DNA of 64,000 bases. Origin: Prochilodus magdalenae (taxonomy: Eukaryota; Chordata; Actinopteri; Characiformes; Prochilodontidae). Position 1 is the first letter of the stretch. Each line of letters opens with the position of its first letter. Both the position numbers and the translations under genes were made by a program. The stretch spans positions 62,001-126,000 of the forward strand of contig JAMWET010000668.1 of assembly GCA_024036415.1 (NCBI GenBank), in the 5' to 3' direction. The notes beneath the pieces were generated by a model. That model was not told where the DNA came from, did no database searches, and saw nothing but the letters and a program-made list of their open reading frames with translations. Positions 38,894-48,184 of the stretch are shown here, piece after piece.

Positions 38894-41444
38894 CTACAGG
38901 AGGTGACAAAATATAACATCCTGTTGTTTGATTTGGATTTTTTTATGTACTATGTACTATGTAATTCTAAATAAGTAATATGCATATGTGAGACATCATG
39001 ACCAGTGCGTGTTTTTGTTTCTCTTAAAAAATGTTTAAACATAAATTAGCATGGTTTCTTTGTCAGGTTGCATTAACTATATTAAAGGTTAGTCAGACTT
39101 CTTTAGAGGAAACCAATAGCACGCACTGGATAGCATTTGGCTAAAAACCAGCCAGCACCCCTTTAAAGTGTTTAAACCGCCTTTGCACCAATAGAGGTAT
39201 AATATGTACCTTTAACAATAGTTCAGAAAACAAAACAAATCAATATCGTTAAAACCTGCTCCTTATACCAATGAGGACAGTTACTGACTTATCAAAATTT
39301 CACTAAAGGGAGTAGGTGTAGGGAAGTGTAGGTAAGCTTTCTGACAAAGACAAATACAGGGTGATGTAACCACAGCAATTGCACTGTTTGTGTTGTTTTA
39401 TTCTCATTGCATTTATCATGAATTTGGCAAGAGATTGTCTGTGGAAGGATTTACACAACTTTAGAAATCTGAAAAATACACTAAATATACTTAAATGTCC
39501 TCAAACTCAGTGACTAAATTCATGCTTGGTGCTTTCCTTATAAAAGCACTTCTAAGCTTTAATGGATTTTTTCTTCAGCGCTGACTTTCCCTTCAGTCTT
39601 ATTCTCTCCTGCACCATAATTACTGCAAAAGAATAAATTACCAGCAGACAGTTTTAAGCCTAATGAATGAATAATGGCCACTTGGACATTAATATTGATT
39701 TAATATTTAAGTTATAGCGAGTTATGACTTGATTAGCAAAGCAGTGGTATTTGAGGATGCAGAGTAACAGGTTCAATATATAGAGGCAGTGGTGTTCAGC
39801 GAGGGCAATAGGCCTTTGTTAGTTCTTTCAAAACAAAAATGCTCTATGATGTTTATATGGATATATGTGTAACAGATAAAGTGTAGGGGGTGATTTAATT
39901 AAAACACACTTTAATTCTCTGCAATGATCATATCCACACTCTCATTCTGAATGATTTTAATATGCTACAGACTCTGTAATGCTCTATAGGCTGATACACA
40001 CCATATTCAAATCCAAAGCAAGGCTTTGTTGGGAAAATACCAAGACTATAGCAAAAAGATGAAGGGCTACTTTTTTAGATGTAAAGATTACAATTAGTGA
40101 TAATAATGATGATGATCTTAATAAAGAATACTTATTAGAAATGTGGATTCTGACTAATTTTGAATATTCATCAATCAGCTGATATTTAATTAATCCATAG
40201 ATTAGGAATAAATGTTAGCACACAGGACTACATATAAAAGCATGTTTTATTATTTGAAAAAAGCTGGGTTGGATGGGTAAAGGAGGCTGCCTCAGGTAAA
40301 CAAAACTAGAACTAAGAGATACATGATTGCATGCTGCTGAAGAGGACATTTCCTACACAAGATATTAAAGATATAAGTTTCTCCTAATACTTTGTTAGCC
40401 CTATATTTGGTGGATCATTTTCAGCACTGTGGTAAAACTGACGTGGTCTTGGTTAGTGCTGTGCTGTTACAGAGAGCAGTGCTGCTGGATTTTTTGAACA
40501 ATGGCCACACTTGGTTCATTCTACTACACTCTTACCTGGTTAGTCCACCTTGTAGACGTTAAGAGACAATAGCTCATCTGTTGCTGCACAGTTTGTGTTG
40601 GTCACAGGACGCTGCCCACAGGATGCTGTTGGCTGGATAGTTTTGGTTGGTGGACTATTTTCAGTCCAGCAGTGACAATGAAGTGTTTAAAAACTCCAGC
40701 AGCTCTGCTGTGTCTGATCCACTCACACCAGCACAACACACACAGTACACCACCACGTCAGGGACACCCAAAAAATGCCTGCCCTGTGGGGGTCAGAGCC
40801 CTTGAAGAACAGGGTGAAAGGGTCTAACGAAGTATGCAGAGAAACACTGTGTAACTTTAAAACTACAAATTTACCTATAAGGTAAATGGAGCTGATAAAA
40901 TAAACAGTGAGTGCAGATACAAGGTATATTTTCTAGTGCAAAACAGTCGCATTTGAAGTGCTACTTAAAAAAACTACTGAACTGTTGGTTAAGATATTTT
41001 CTCTTTACTCCTGTGATGAAACCGAATAGTGATTTCAATGTTACAGTCATTTTGAAGAGTTGAAAATCAAGTATTTGAGTACATGTGCAAATCTCTAAGA
41101 CTTCCCGTGTTATAATGAATCAGATTTATGTATGAAATTAAAAAAAAAAAAGACTATTGACTCAATGCCCTCTTTGAACAGTCTGATTTTTGATGATGGA
41201 GGCTGCATGAAATGTTAATGTTATGATGATCCACACATCCATTCTTAACATATTCTAACACACTACTTAAAGTCATACATAAGTAACAATGAATGATGGT
41301 GGGTGGCAAAGTGAGGGGATAAAGGGAAGAAGGCATAATGATTGGACTGGATTAACTAAATCATTATCAATAGGTCAAGGGCGCCGTAACAGCAATGTGG
41401 TGGATACAATGGCTCCAGTACTAAATACAACACACACTCCCTAC
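38894..41444 (-). other. tenm3 intron, 2.6 kb, with fold-back repeat copy B
   Basis: Apart from copy B at about 40385-40925, the intron is AT-rich and unremarkable. No exon candidate was found. Confidence 0.85.
40385..40925. repeat. Fold-back dispersed repeat, copy B
   Basis: It shares word order with copy A: ACTTTGTTAGCCC, GGTGGATCATTTTCAGCACT, GCAGTGCTGCTGGA, CACAGGACGCTGCCCACAGG, GTTGGCTGGATAGTTTTGGT, TTTAAAAACTCCAGCAGC and GTATGCAGAGAAACA. The start and the end are again inverted relative to each other. Both copies run in the same direction and lie in neighbouring introns of one gene. Confidence 0.8.
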
Positions 41445-41620
41445 CTTGTACCAGTGTGTAGAAGGAGTCTATGGAGGACAGGTTTGTGGTAATGCTGACA
41501 TCATCATCCCGTCCAGAGGTTTCAATGTCCACTGTCAGTGCTCTGTCCATTTCTTCAATTAGACTGGTGATGACACCTGTAGGGAAGGTGACGTTGGTCA
41601 GCCTTCCTTCACTGTCATAA
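41445..41620 (-). CDS. tenm3: tenm3 exon: YD barrel
   Basis: The acceptor is atatttttacag and the donor ACAAG|GTAGGG. Residues 511-569 read [40 protein letters not shown] and [33 protein letters not shown] is a typical YD repeat (tyrosine-aspartate motif followed by G.LT.V..P.G). NVT and NLS are potential N-glycosylation sites. The exon begins with the last base of an Asp codon and ends with the first base of another Asp codon. Confidence 0.95.
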
Positions 41621-41699
41621 CTGTAAAAATATTAAAGAACAAATAAACCTGTTATCAAAAATAGGGAAAGGCTATAAAAAGATTCAAAAGCGCTTACAG

Positions 41700-42080
41700 C
41701 TTGCAATGTCCACTGTCTGAAATGTCATTAACAAATGGGAGTTGAAGCAAGATCTGAAAGACCAAGAAACCTCTCACATCTAACTGCTCATATGCTGGCC
41801 AGAAGGCAAAGCAAATTCCCCATATCACCGCAAATGACCTACAGGAAGGTTTAGTTGACAAAGGAGTGGTGACTGAGGAGCACCGTTGTACTATCAAGTG
41901 TTGTTTGCACAAAAATGAGTGTTCAAAGGAAATCTTTCCTGCAACCTCATCACTTGAGTCTATAAGTCTAAAGTTATTCGAAACAACATCTAGAAAAGCC
42001 AGAATCATTGTGTGAACAAATGCTGTTGACTGATAAAGTAAAATTGGAACCTGCAGGCCACAAAAAAAAACTAAAAATAC
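41700..42080 (+). pseudogene. Tc1-like transposase fragment, heavily decayed
   Basis: On the plus strand, codons for LARRQSKFPISPQMTYRK, then (other frame) DLQEGLVDKGVVTEEHRC, TIKCCLHKNEC and, near the end, bases corresponding to a ...KQMLWTDEVKIELWGH segment can be followed with several stops and frame changes. This is the middle of a Tc1-like transposase, up to the first catalytic Asp. No inverted repeats were found on either side. The 142-codon frame on the opposite strand here is a shadow of this relic. Confidence 0.65.
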
Positions 42081-42554
42081 AGTTAAAAAAATCTTACAAG
42101 CACGTAAAATAGCACTGACCACTAATAAACAAACAACAGTATGGTCACTATATCAATTAATGGCATGTACTGAGTATAACAAGAAATTAGAAGCTTTTAT
42201 TGATCATGAATTAATGGGTTTGCACATGATTGGCATTTTTTTTTATCTTAGCATTCAATGACATCCACTACAGTCTGAACTGAATGAACAGGGCCAAACT
42301 GCAACTCAAATTTAAGCATATGGTTAGTGTGGGAATATAAAGACAGAAATTTATTCTGTCCTTGGGGATTCATTTATCTGTATGCTTAACATGCGCCTAA
42401 TACACAATTCAGTAGCTGTCTACTGTCATACACTGTTCACTGTAGCCATTAGGCTGAATGAATCTGAAAAGACTACATTCAGAAAAACTATACTGATATA
42501 CAAAAGTATTTTTATACTATAACAGCCATGTAATTTTATAAGAATATATATATG

Positions 42555-44050
42555 CAGTGGGGTGCGAAAGTTTGGGCAGCGTTGTTAATTTTCCTGATTT
42601 ACCTTTATAAAGCATTGATTGTTTGGATAAAAAAATTGTGTTAAATATATCATATAGGGGACAAACACAGTGATATTTGAGAAGTGAAATGAAGTTTATA
42701 TGATTTACAGAAAGTGTGCAATAATTGTCTAAACAAAATTAGGCAGGTGCATAAATTTGGGCACCAAAAAAAAAAAACCTTTAGTAGATCCTCCTTTCAC
42801 AGAAATAACAGCCTCTAAACATTTCCTATAGCTTCTAATGAGAGTCTGGATTGTGGCTGAAGGTATTTTAGATCATTCTTCTTTACAAAACATCTCTAGT
42901 TCATTCAGGTTTGATGGTTTCCGAGCATGGACAGCTCTCTTTAAGTGACACCACAGATTTTCAATAATATTCAGGTCTGGGGACTGAGATGGCCATTCCA
43001 GAACGCTGTACTTGTTCCTCTGCATGAATGCGTTACTAGATTTTGAGCAGTGTTTAGGGTCGTTGTCTTGTTGGAAGAGCCAGCCCCGGCACAGCTTCAG
43101 CTTTGTCACTGATTCCTGGACATTGGTCTCCAGAATCTGCTGATATTGATTGGAATCCATGCGTCCCTCAACTTTAACAAGATTCCCAGTCCCTGTACTG
43201 GCCACACAGCCCCACAGCATGATGGAACCACCACCAAATTTTACTGTAGGTAGCAGGTGTTTTTCTTGGAGTGCTGTGTTCTTTTTCCTCCATGCATAAC
43301 TGCCCTTGTTATGCCCAAATAACTCTATTTTAGTTTCATCAGTCCACAACACCTTGTCCAAAAGTGCTTTAGCATACCTCTAGGTATTGTGATGTGGGCG
43401 GAGAAAAGGCTTCCTCTGCATCACTCTCCCATGTGTAAAGTGCGCCGAATAGTTGAACAATGCACAGTGACTTCATCAGCAGCAAGATCATGTTGTAGGT
43501 CTTTGGTGCTGGTCTGTGGGTTGACTCTGACTGTTCTCAACATCCTTCGCTTCTGTTTATTCGAGATTTTTCTTGGTCTGCCACTTCGAGCCTTGACTTG
43601 AACTGTGCCTGTGGTCTCCCATTTTCTCACAATGTTTCTCACAGTGGAGACTGAAAGCTGAAATCTCTGAGATAGCTTTCTGTATCCTTCCCCTAAACCA
43701 TGATGGTGAACAATCTTTGTTTTCAGGTCATTTGAAAGTTGTTTTGAGACTCCCATGCTGTGACTCTTCAGAAAAGATGCAAAGAGGAGAAAAACTTACA
43801 ATTGACCCCCTTAAATACGCTTTCTCATAATTGGAGTCACCTGTGTATGGAGGTCAAGGGTCACTGAACTTACCAAACCAAATTTGAGTTCCAATAATTA
43901 GTTCTAAAGGTTTTGAAATCAATAAAATGACAACAGTGCCCAAATTTATGCACCTGCCTACTTTTGTTTAACCAATTATTGCACATTAGTGTAATTTTAT
44001 ATGAATTTCAGATTACAAATGTTCAATATATACTTTTGTGTTTGTCAGTA
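42555..44050 (-). mobile_element. Tc1/mariner-like transposon, right end truncated
   Basis: The left end starts CAGTGGGGTGCGAAAGTTTG just after a TA. Its inner inverted repeat words TGCAATAATTGTCTAAACAA and GGCAGGTGCATAAATTTGGG (about 42717-42760) are matched, inverted, by CCCAAATTTATGCACCTGCC and TTTAACCAATTATTGCA at about 43939-43985. Beyond GTGTTTGTC near 44040 the right side no longer matches the outer ~110 bp of the left repeat, so the right end is lost or replaced. The transposase relic between them reads on the minus strand. Confidence 0.85.
42873..43756 (-). pseudogene. Tc1-like transposase with frameshift and stop
   Basis: The N-terminal part (43756-43421) starts MGVSKQLSNDLKTKIVHHHG and contains the paired helix-turn-helix (SQRFQLSVSTVRNIVRKWET) and a GRPRK AT-hook. 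A frameshift near 43425 and a TAG at 43382-43380 separate it from the catalytic part (43361-42873). That part keeps all three acidic residues of a DD34E-type centre: VLWTDETKIELFG, FQQDNDPKH and SPDLNIIENLW. The piece between the two domains is shortened relative to relatives. The frame ends LNELEMFCKEE and a stop, earlier than in full-length relatives. It is a recent-looking but dead copy. Confidence 0.88.
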
Positions 44051-44699
44051 GAAGATGTGTACAGCCATGTTTCCTTGATTTGAGGAAGGAAAAATAATTT
44101 TTCGATTGTTGGAGATTGTGTTGTATATGGTTCTACATAGCACAAAAATGATTTTGTTATCTTCTCTTGTGGCACCATTTTAGTGCTATGCTATTTACAA
44201 CATATTCTGTATTAACCTGAAGAACAAGTTCACCATGCAAAGAACCATTTAACAAGAGCTCATGGGTTTAAATAATTTCCTTTACTAAAAAACGTTTAAA
44301 GAACTATCTTTTTTGGGAGAGTACACTATGTGAGACTTGGTGGAAATGTGTAAGTGCATGCAGTGTGCATTTTAAACATTTCTAATGGCAATTGTGATTC
44401 GGGCCCCGAATCAGGCTAAATCTTGTTTAAATGATCTGAGTCAAAACTGTGGGTGTGTGGGTATTCTTACTGAAGATCTAAACATTCTAAAAGTCTGTGT
44501 TTTTGAATGTCCTTAGTGAACCTACTCAAAGGAGCAGGTCATTAAAAAGGAGAAAGGCTTCATGAACAAGACAAGCAGCGAGCTAGCCAGAAGGCAGTGT
44601 CTGTCACCAGTAGGCCTAATCTAAGCATGGGGACAGGCAGACAGAGTGAGTCATGTTAGAGCCCAGGGTCTACTCTCTGCAGCAGTATGGCCACACACA

Positions 44700-45155
44700 C
44701 TAGCACTTACGTTGTTTACAGGACAAACAAACTTCAAATGTTCAAATGACAAACTGGTCACCACACTCACTTCAACTTTATTTTGTTCTTATTTATCCAT
44801 ATTTATTATCTATACTGAACATCTGTACAAGCATTTGGCTGTTACTACATTAAGCTGCTATTTCCCCACCTGCACTGTACACTTTATATATCCATAATGT
44901 TCAACCACATACTTACTGATACTGCGCTACTCTTTCACTCTTCGCTACTCTTTGCACATGTCCTTTGCACAGTACACATACTGTAGGGCTGTTTTGCACA
45001 GTTTTTGTTTTGTCTATTGTCTGTATGCACACATTGTTTTGTCTATTGTCTTTGCACTACACTATTTATATATATATATACACATTATTCACTGCACTGG
45101 AGAAGGAGCCTGACCGTGTTTCGTTATACTCTGTATTGGTATAATGACAATAAAG
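44700..45155 (+). repeat. LINE 3' end (5'-truncated insertion)
   Basis: The plus strand ends ACTGCACTGGAGAAGGAGCC, then TTTCGTTATACTCTG and ATAATGACAATAAAGTTGA. This is the remembered 3' terminus of L2/Rex-type fish LINEs (TTTCGTTGTAC..GTACAATGACAATAAAG). Upstream TTTGCACAGT and TTGTCTATTGTCT repeats are typical of the 3'UTR of such elements. There is no reverse transcriptase part, so the copy is truncated. Confidence 0.65.
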
Positions 45156-45229
45156 TTGAGTTGAATTGAATTGAATTGAATTGAATTGAATTTAATTGAA
45201 TTGAATTGAATTGAATTGAATTGAATTGA
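45156..45229 (+). repeat. Pentanucleotide tail (TTGAA)n
   Basis: About 15 TTGAA units with one change (TTTAA at 45191) directly follow AATAAAG of the LINE end, as expected of the terminal microsatellite of this LINE group. It ends about 97 bp from a tenm3 splice donor. Confidence 0.93.
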
Positions 45230-45325
45230 TCTTAAGAAGGGCTTCTTAACTGGCAGATGATGAGTTGGATGATAAGTGAAATGAATTGAAAGGTATTGCA
45301 AATTGAGGTTTAATTCAGCACTCAC

Positions 45326-45924
45326 TCATAGAAGGTGGTCCAGCCAATCTGGGTGCTCTTGGTGGCAAGCAGACCACTGTTTCCATGATATGTGAAGAGC
45401 ACTAGTTCCTGCCCCTGCGCTGTCAACGTCTTCAGCCCACCATTTGTTCCTATGGTCAGCCAGATTACCTGGTTGTCAGGGGCGACGATGCGGACAGGCA
45501 TGCGGTTAGGGTCGCGGCGGACGCGCAGTGTGTTTCCATTGCTATCCGTTACAGCAGTGACATCATCCTCGTTACTGTAGCTGAAGTTGTATTTGTAGTC
45601 TCCGGTTACCAGGCTCATGGTGTACTGGTGTGTTCCGTTAGAGTCGAACACATAGAGCTCCTGTGAGGCTGGAGAAGCGACTTCATATAGGCCAGAGGAG
45701 CCTTGTGGGGGGCGGTTTTGGGATATGGCACGGATTCGGATGTTTCCCAAATCTGCTACATACAGTGTCCCATCTGGAGAGACTGTGAGAGACGATGGGT
45801 CATTCAGACGGGCGTCCTTAGCGTAGCCATCGCCAGTAAGGTAGCAGTCACAATTAGCATCATTCTTACAGTCACAGTCAGATGGTGCACCCGCCAGATG
45901 GGAGATTTCCCCATCAGTGCTGAC
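45326..45924 (-). CDS. tenm3: tenm3 exon: end of NHL domain and start of YD barrel
   Basis: The acceptor is ccttaatcacag and the donor TATGA|GTGAGT. Residues 312-510 begin [20 protein letters not shown] and [20 protein letters not shown], continue through the last blade ([20 protein letters not shown]), and enter the spacer and first YD-type repeats ([37 protein letters not shown]). The [12 protein letters not shown] cysteine cluster is diagnostic of teneurins. The last two bases begin an Asp codon. It is the second longest exon after the YD-barrel exon if the terminal one (759 nt) is left out. Confidence 0.96.
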
Positions 45925-46288
45925 CTGTGATTAAGGATAGGCACTGTTACAAGTCTGTTAAAACTACTAATAAGTTAAGTCAAAATTCTTGTTATTAATG
46001 AATTTCTATATGATGTTCTACTATAAATTCAACTACATTACTCAAGGGAGGCATTAACCTCTGTCGGGATTAAATATACAGGAATACAATAAATCCATAA
46101 ACGTTTAAATACTTGAATAAATTTTAACAGGTAATATTAAATAAAGTATGAAGTTTAAAATGATTACACTATTTTAAACAATAAAAACATTGTGACATGC
46201 AAATGTACATATTTCACTACTTTGTAAGTAGCGTTATGGACACAGCAGTGACAACTAAATTTGTATATGTAGTGAGTGGTGTCAATAC
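45925..46288 (-). other. tenm3 intron, 364 bp
   Basis: A short AT-rich intron with GTATTG donor and ATCACAG acceptor. It contains no repeat. Confidence 0.92.
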
Positions 46289-46564
46289 TTGTCGGATGCG
46301 ATTGATCTTCTTCTCATCAGTCTCAGCGATATACAACACTCCGCTGAAGGACAGAGCGATAGCTGTGGCTCCCTCTAGTGTGGTCTGGGTGGCCCGCTTG
46401 CCCAGGCTGTACTCAATGCCTGGGACCTGGCAGTGCATGGGTCGTCCGGCTACGATCCGAACTTGCCGGTTTTCTGTGATCTGAAGGACTACGTTATTAT
46501 CTAGCACGTAGATGGAGTTGTCCATGGGGCTAATTGCCAGGTCTGTTGGCCACTCTAGACGTAC
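46289..46564 (-). CDS. tenm3: tenm3 exon: NHL propeller, later blades
   Basis: The acceptor is ctctgtttccacag and the donor CGACAA|GTATTG, a weak donor lacking the usual G at -1 and +5. Residues 220-311 read [60 protein letters not shown] and [12 protein letters not shown]. The frame is whole-codon (phase 0 at both ends). PMHCQVPG and [13 protein letters not shown] are strongly conserved in all teneurins. The weak donor is still the best fit, because the next exon resumes with VSTDGEI exactly as in other teneurins. Confidence 0.95.
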
Positions 46565-47369
46565 CTGTGGAAACAGAGGTATAGGAGGTCAGCAGGGAAG
46601 TCATTTAAGGCCGCATGTTGAAAAGAATTGGTTCATAAATATAAATAATGGAAGCATGGAATGAATTCATTGTTCCTTATGAAACAAAGCAACACTTTTA
46701 GAGGTCAACAGTGTGTAATATTTGTTTATTTATTATTATATTGTTTATGTGTTCTCAATTGGAAATTGTCCTCTGTATTATAAAACTCACAGACAAAGCT
46801 AACAGTTTGGACAAACTATCAGAAATTATATTTAGTTAATTCTGTGTTTACTAAGTAACCAGTATGAACAGAACGTTCAACTTCAGATTAAGAAAAAAAA
46901 GCCAAAAAAACAAATTGCACACAGAAACACAGATTTGTATGCTTGTGAGTACATATCTCTTGATCCTTTTCTTGCTCTCTCTCTCTCTCTCCCTCCCTCT
47001 CCCCTTTTACTCTCTGATGTCAAAACACTGTTCTGACACTGATGAAGAAGAATCCTTTACTTTGGAGGTTTAATACATTGTGGGCCTACGCTTTATTTCA
47101 TTTGCCTGTCACTGGGTCATTTATATTGCAAGAGGATCCAATTCCTCAAAGCCAGGGGGGAGCCTGACGGAGACAAACATAAACAATAACAAATAAAGCA
47201 AACTTCAGGAATTGGACATGGGCGTATTTCAAACAAAACTTTGAAAGAAGGTCCAGTATTGTTTGAATGTGTTATAATCTCAATCTACATGCAAGTACAC
47301 AAGCAATACCAATTTTTATCCTTTTATGTTTTTTGCAAAACATAAAAAGATAAAAAATCTATATACAAA

Positions 47370-47419
47370 ATCTATTCTGTATACAGTTGCAACATTTTGC
47401 AACTGTATACTGAATAGAT
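47370..47419. repeat. Short hairpin, 22-bp arms, 6-nt loop
   Basis: The left arm 47370-47391 and right arm 47398-47419 pair over 22 bp with one mismatch (T/T at 47378/47411). The central words are TATACAGTTGCA and TGCAACTGTATA. Confidence 0.9.
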
Positions 47420-48125
47420 CCAGCTGTCAAAAGTTTGCTACAGCTCTCAAAATGACATGTAACGGCACTACACTGTCTCCATGGAGTGCTGTTCAGGATT
47501 AAGCAAAGTTTACAAATATGCAGCAGAATCTAGATTATAACAAAGATAAATCCACATGACTAATATCCTGTCATGACTAATCTTAAAAAATGAATTTCTT
47601 TCACAACACAAACCTTGTTTTCCAGAATGTTAACTCACTTTCAAGTTCATGTAAAAAGATGTTTTATGCACTAGGTTTACTTATGCACTTAGTCAAGCTA
47701 CAGCATCTTTGTGTCCAAAGACATGCAGTCAGGCCAGATGAAAATACTAAATTGACCCTAGGTCTGAGTGTGTAATAATGTGTGTGTCTGATAATAACTA
47801 TAAACTTAAGTATTGATAGCATGAAATGTTATTATAAAAATGGTTGTAATATTTGAAGAAGTATAATTGTATATTTAAGTTAATTATAAAAACATCTGAA
47901 CTTACTTTCACTTATTTTTGCTTGTTTTTTGAGTTTTGCAGCTGTGTAAGTGCTAATATTTCTTCATCTTCAAAAATCTTGACAAACAGTGACCCACAAT
48001 ATATTAAAAACTGTGTGTTTCCTGTTCTGCTAATCTTCATGGTTAAACCATAGCTATACCGCAGATGTCAGGAGAGTCAAGCTGAAATGTTCTTTCACTA
48101 ACAATTAAGGTCACAGGTTTTGTAA

Positions 48126-48128
<3 letters not shown>

Positions 48129-48181
<53 letters not shown>
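48129..48181. repeat. Microsatellite (CT)n
   Basis: About 26 uninterrupted CT units, followed by CT-rich sequence to about 48220. Confidence 0.97.

Positions 48182-48184
<3 letters not shown>

Larger units (their letters stand above)
41621..45325 (-). other. tenm3 intron, 3.7 kb, rich in mobile-element debris
   Basis: In order it holds a plus-strand Tc1-like relic (41700-42080), a minus-strand Tc1-like element (42555-44050), about 650 bp without recognised features, and a LINE 3' end with pentanucleotide tail (44700-45229). Confidence 0.85.

Noticed and set aside
41694..42122. 142-codon minus-strand open frame with hydrophobic stretches
   Set aside because: The opposite strand here carries recognisable Tc1-type transposase codons, so the minus frame is a shadow of that relic.
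47340..47420. miRNA precursor
   Set aside because: The stem is only 22 bp with a six-base loop, shorter than canonical precursors. It is reported only as a hairpin.
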